Assembly (NCBI GenBank): GCA_045661225.1 | Contig: JAZRFF010000019.1 | Span: 1-33,395, forward strand | Direction of reading: 5' to 3' | Source of the DNA: HGM04593 sp045661225 | Lineage (GTDB): Bacteria > Bacteroidota > Bacteroidia > Bacteroidales > Bacteroidaceae | Length of the DNA: 33,395 nucleotides | Shown here: positions 31,492 to 33,395 of the stretch, one piece after another | Layout: every line of letters starts with the position of its first letter | Numbering within the stretch: the first letter of the stretch is position 1 | The notes under the pieces: generated by a model | Seen by the model: the letters and a program-made list of their open reading frames with translations, nothing else | What the model was told of the DNA's origin: nothing | The model's database searches: none | Translations under genes and position numbers: made by a program

Positions 31492-33243
31492 ATGCGTAAA
31501 ATTGTATCTCTATTACTTTTGTTGCTGTCGTTGCAGGTAGTTGCACAGCAGCCCGCCAATATGTCCATTGTACGTTTCTACGAAAATCCCCAGGACCTTA
31601 CAGCGCGTGAGCCCGAGCACGAGCGTATGGACGGCAACAACGACCGTTTTTCAATAATCAAAGTAAAGTCCGTTACTCCCGGCGACAACCTTAATGCTTA
31701 CCGCTTCAATTTCGGCCAGATGGAGTGCCAGTTGCGCCCTATGGTCGAACTTGGCGAACTGTGGGTGTATGTTCAGCGCGGTGCCAAGCACGTAACGATA
31801 AGCCGCACGGGGTACACCACAATAAACCGCTACGACCTTGGGGTCACAATCCCTGCCGGTGCGGTCTATTGCCTCGAACTCTCAGCTGCCACTCCCAAGG
31901 CGCGCAAGCAGTGGGTAAGGTTCAATATAACCCCGGTAGAGGCAAAAGCCACAATCTCCTACAAGAGCGACACCCCCGGTTCCACTCTGCAAATATTGGG
32001 TACGGCCGATGAGAACGGCTCGCTGGCGAAAATGCTCGAAGTGGGCAACTACACCTACACCGTGATGTCCGAGAATTGTCACCCCTACGAGGCACGCCTC
32101 GTTCTCACCGGTGGAGAAATGTCTGTGCAGAATATAACCCTGCGCCCACGTTACGCCAAGGTAGCAATGCGCGTTGCAAATGACACCGAGATACTTATCG
32201 ACGGCGAGAGTAAAGGCAAAGGCCCGTGGAGCGGTGTGCTGAACGCCGGCACATACAATGTCGAGACCCGCAAGGACAAGCACCGCACCGCCGCCGAGAC
32301 AATAGTAGTGGAAGAGGGTAGGGAGAAGAGCTTTACCCTTAAAGAACCCACTCCCATAGTAGGCTCTATAGCCCTTAATTCCACTCCGCTCGATGCCGTG
32401 GTGAGCATCGACGGCACTCCGCACGGAAAGACCCCGATTAGCATTGAATCGCTGCTTGTGGGCACCTACAGCGTGACCCTGACAAAAAGCGGATACACAA
32501 CCGAAAGATTTACAATAGAGGTGCGCGATGGCGAGGTTGCCGAGCACGAGGTTGTGCTAAAAAAAGGTAGTGACCACAAGGTTGTGTTAAAGAACAGTAG
32601 TGACCACAAGGTTGTGTTAAAGAACAGTAGTAACCACGAGGCTGTGTTAAAGAACAGTGGTAACCACGAGGCTGTTGACCTTGGTTTGAGCGTAAAATGG
32701 GCCACCAGCAACGTTGGTGCAAACGCACCACACGAATATGGCGGTTACTACGCTTGGGGCGAAACAGAGGAAAAGAGTGACTATGGTTGGAATAGTTATA
32801 AATGGAACAAGAGAAAAAAAATTAATTTGACAAAGTACTGTACAAACAGCAGTTACGGTAAGGTTGATAACAAGAAAACTCTTGAGCCACAGGACGACGT
32901 TGCCCACGTAAATTGGGGTGGCAGTTGGCGTATGCCCACATATGAAGAACTGGAAGAATTACACAAAAAATGTGAGTGGGCTTGGACAACCCAAAATGGC
33001 GTTAGCGGTCACAAGGTAACAGGACCTAACGGTAACAGTATATTCCTGCCCGCTGCTGGTTACCGCTATGGTACAGGAGACTACCTGATAGGCACCTATG
33101 GCTACTACTGGACGAGCTCGTTGGATAGCAGTGAAAGCAAAAACGCTTACAACTTGCACATCGGTAACTACGGCAGCAGGGGCTTGTCCAGGCAAAGTGC
33201 AGGGCGTCAGCACGGTCATACGGTGCGCCCGGTATGCAAGTAA
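31492..33243 (+). CDS. Secreted PEGA-FISUMP fusion protein
   Basis: A 583-aa exported protein. Residues 1-18 are a signal peptide (MRKIV, Leu-rich core, VVAQQ). Residues 20-160 are a Bacteroidales-type N-terminal region, 160-290 are carboxypeptidase-like or PEGA-like repeats, and 290-353 are a clear PEGA domain (GSIALNSTPLDAVVSIDGTP, then GTYSVTLTKSGY). Residues 354-393 are four 10-residue repeats. Residues 394-583 are a FISUMP (TIGR02145) domain, with AVDLGLSVKWATSNVG, GGYYAWGE, NWGGSWRMPT, NSIFLPAAGYR and HTVRPV. PEGA parts usually bind cell-wall or surface polymers; FISUMP function is unknown. The gene ends 11 bp before the dispersed repeat. Base composition turns AT-richer after the repeats. 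Confidence 0.88.
   Translation: MRKIVSLLLLLLSLQVVAQQPANMSIVRFYENPQDLTAREPEHERMDGNNDRFSIIKVKSVTPGDNLNAYRFNFGQMECQLRPMVELGELWVYVQRGAKHVTISRTGYTTINRYDLGVTIPAGAVYCLELSAATPKARKQWVRFNITPVEAKATISYKSDTPGSTLQILGTADENGSLAKMLEVGNYTYTVMSENCHPYEARLVLTGGEMSVQNITLRPRYAKVAMRVANDTEILIDGESKGKGPWSGVLNAGTYNVETRKDKHRTAAETIVVEEGREKSFTLKEPTPIVGSIALNSTPLDAVVSIDGTPHGKTPISIESLLVGTYSVTLTKSGYTTERFTIEVRDGEVAEHEVVLKKGSDHKVVLKNSSDHKVVLKNSSNHEAVLKNSGNHEAVDLGLSVKWATSNVGANAPHEYGGYYAWGETEEKSDYGWNSYKWNKRKKINLTKYCTNSSYGKVDNKKTLEPQDDVAHVNWGGSWRMPTYEELEELHKKCEWAWTTQNGVSGHKVTGPNGNSIFLPAAGYRYGTGDYLIGTYGYYWTSSLDSSESKNAYNLHIGNYGSRGLSRQSAGRQHGHTVRPVCK
32551..32670 (+). repeat. 4 x 30-bp in-frame tandem repeat
   Basis: Units 32551-32580, 32581-32610, 32611-32640 and 32641-32670 encode VVLKKGSDHK, VVLKNSSDHK, VVLKNSSNHE and AVLKNSGNHE. 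Neighbouring units differ by few substitutions, which indicates recent expansion. The array lies exactly at the joint between the PEGA and FISUMP domains and acts as a linker whose length can change by 10 residues per unit. Confidence 0.92.
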
Positions 33244-33395
33244 AACGGAAAAGTTGTGCAAGCGAGTGGGCGGAAATTTATTTACGCACGCAACGAGCGC
33301 AGCCAAGTTTCAATCGCACAAAGTGCGGTTAAAACTAAAAAATTAAAGTGGCAAGCTACGGGGATAGTTCCTTTCATTGCAAAAGTAATTTTTAT
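33244..33395. repeat. Right-end copy of the dispersed repeat, truncated by the window
   Basis: 33254-33333 matches 671-750, and 33323-33395 matches about 481-556 (shared TTCCTTTCATTGCAAAAGTAA), in the same orientation as the left end but with the two modules joined directly. CAAAAGTA recurs at 33380-33387. The window stops inside the repeat. Confidence 0.9.

Noticed and set aside
32551..32670. CRISPR-like array
   Set aside because: The 30-bp units are directly adjacent with no spacers and encode an in-frame peptide repeat.
1..33395. tRNA, rRNA or tmRNA genes
   Set aside because: I looked through the intergenic gaps for TTCGANNC-type T-loops with acceptor stems and for conserved rRNA segments and saw none; a covariance-model search would be needed to be certain.

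Overview
The window looks like a chromosomal segment from a member of the Bacteroidales (phylum Bacteroidota). Evidence: a fused LpxC-FabZ protein, families typical of that order (DUF4301, DUF1573, TIGR01212, FISUMP and a pRiA4b ORF-3-like protein beside lipid A genes), promoter-like boxes of the TTTG-N19-21-TAnnTTTG type, and mostly weak Shine-Dalgarno sequences. No rRNA, tRNA, CRISPR array, transposase or prophage module was found. Most of it is housekeeping DNA; the unusual material lies at both ends and in a few leaders.

Layout. 1-1304 is a non-coding mosaic of repeats able to form several hairpins. 1305-4891 (minus) holds a TIGR01212 radical SAM protein, an AraC-type regulator and a DUF4301 protein. 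5023-7754 (plus) holds a Rel-family ppGpp synthetase whose hydrolase residues have decayed, and a secreted DUF1573 protein. 7972-12702 (minus) is the lipid A operon lpxD, lpxC-fabZ, lpxA, then a pRiA4b ORF-3-like gene and miaA. 12808-16163 (minus) is purM, a small membrane protein, prfA and pyrF. After a small glutaredoxin-like gene (minus) comes a POT peptide transporter with a roughly 195-nt leader (plus). 18741-24165 (plus) is lplA followed by gcvT, gcvH, gcvPA and gcvPB: a lipoate ligase in line with the lipoyl protein GcvH and the other glycine cleavage proteins. Next are an OPT transporter, a TM2 protein and a DUF2752 protein (plus); a DUF3298-type lipoprotein, rsmG and a metallo-hydrolase (minus); a YtxH / DUF1469 / small-protein envelope trio and rmuC (plus); and last a secreted PEGA-FISUMP fusion whose 3' end runs into the same repeats as the left end.

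The most interesting points are: (i) the dispersed repeat with hairpins, present at both ends in the same orientation and, in degraded form, at 7887-7962; (ii) the gcvH-gcvPA gap, which has alternative pairings, one covering the gcvPA ribosome-binding region, and a stretch faintly like the cobalamin riboswitch core; (iii) the synthetase-only Rel; and (iv) the PEGA-FISUMP fusion jointed by a 4 x 30-bp tandem repeat. No clearly new multi-gene system is proven; the repeat and the gcv leader are the best candidates for undescribed biology.
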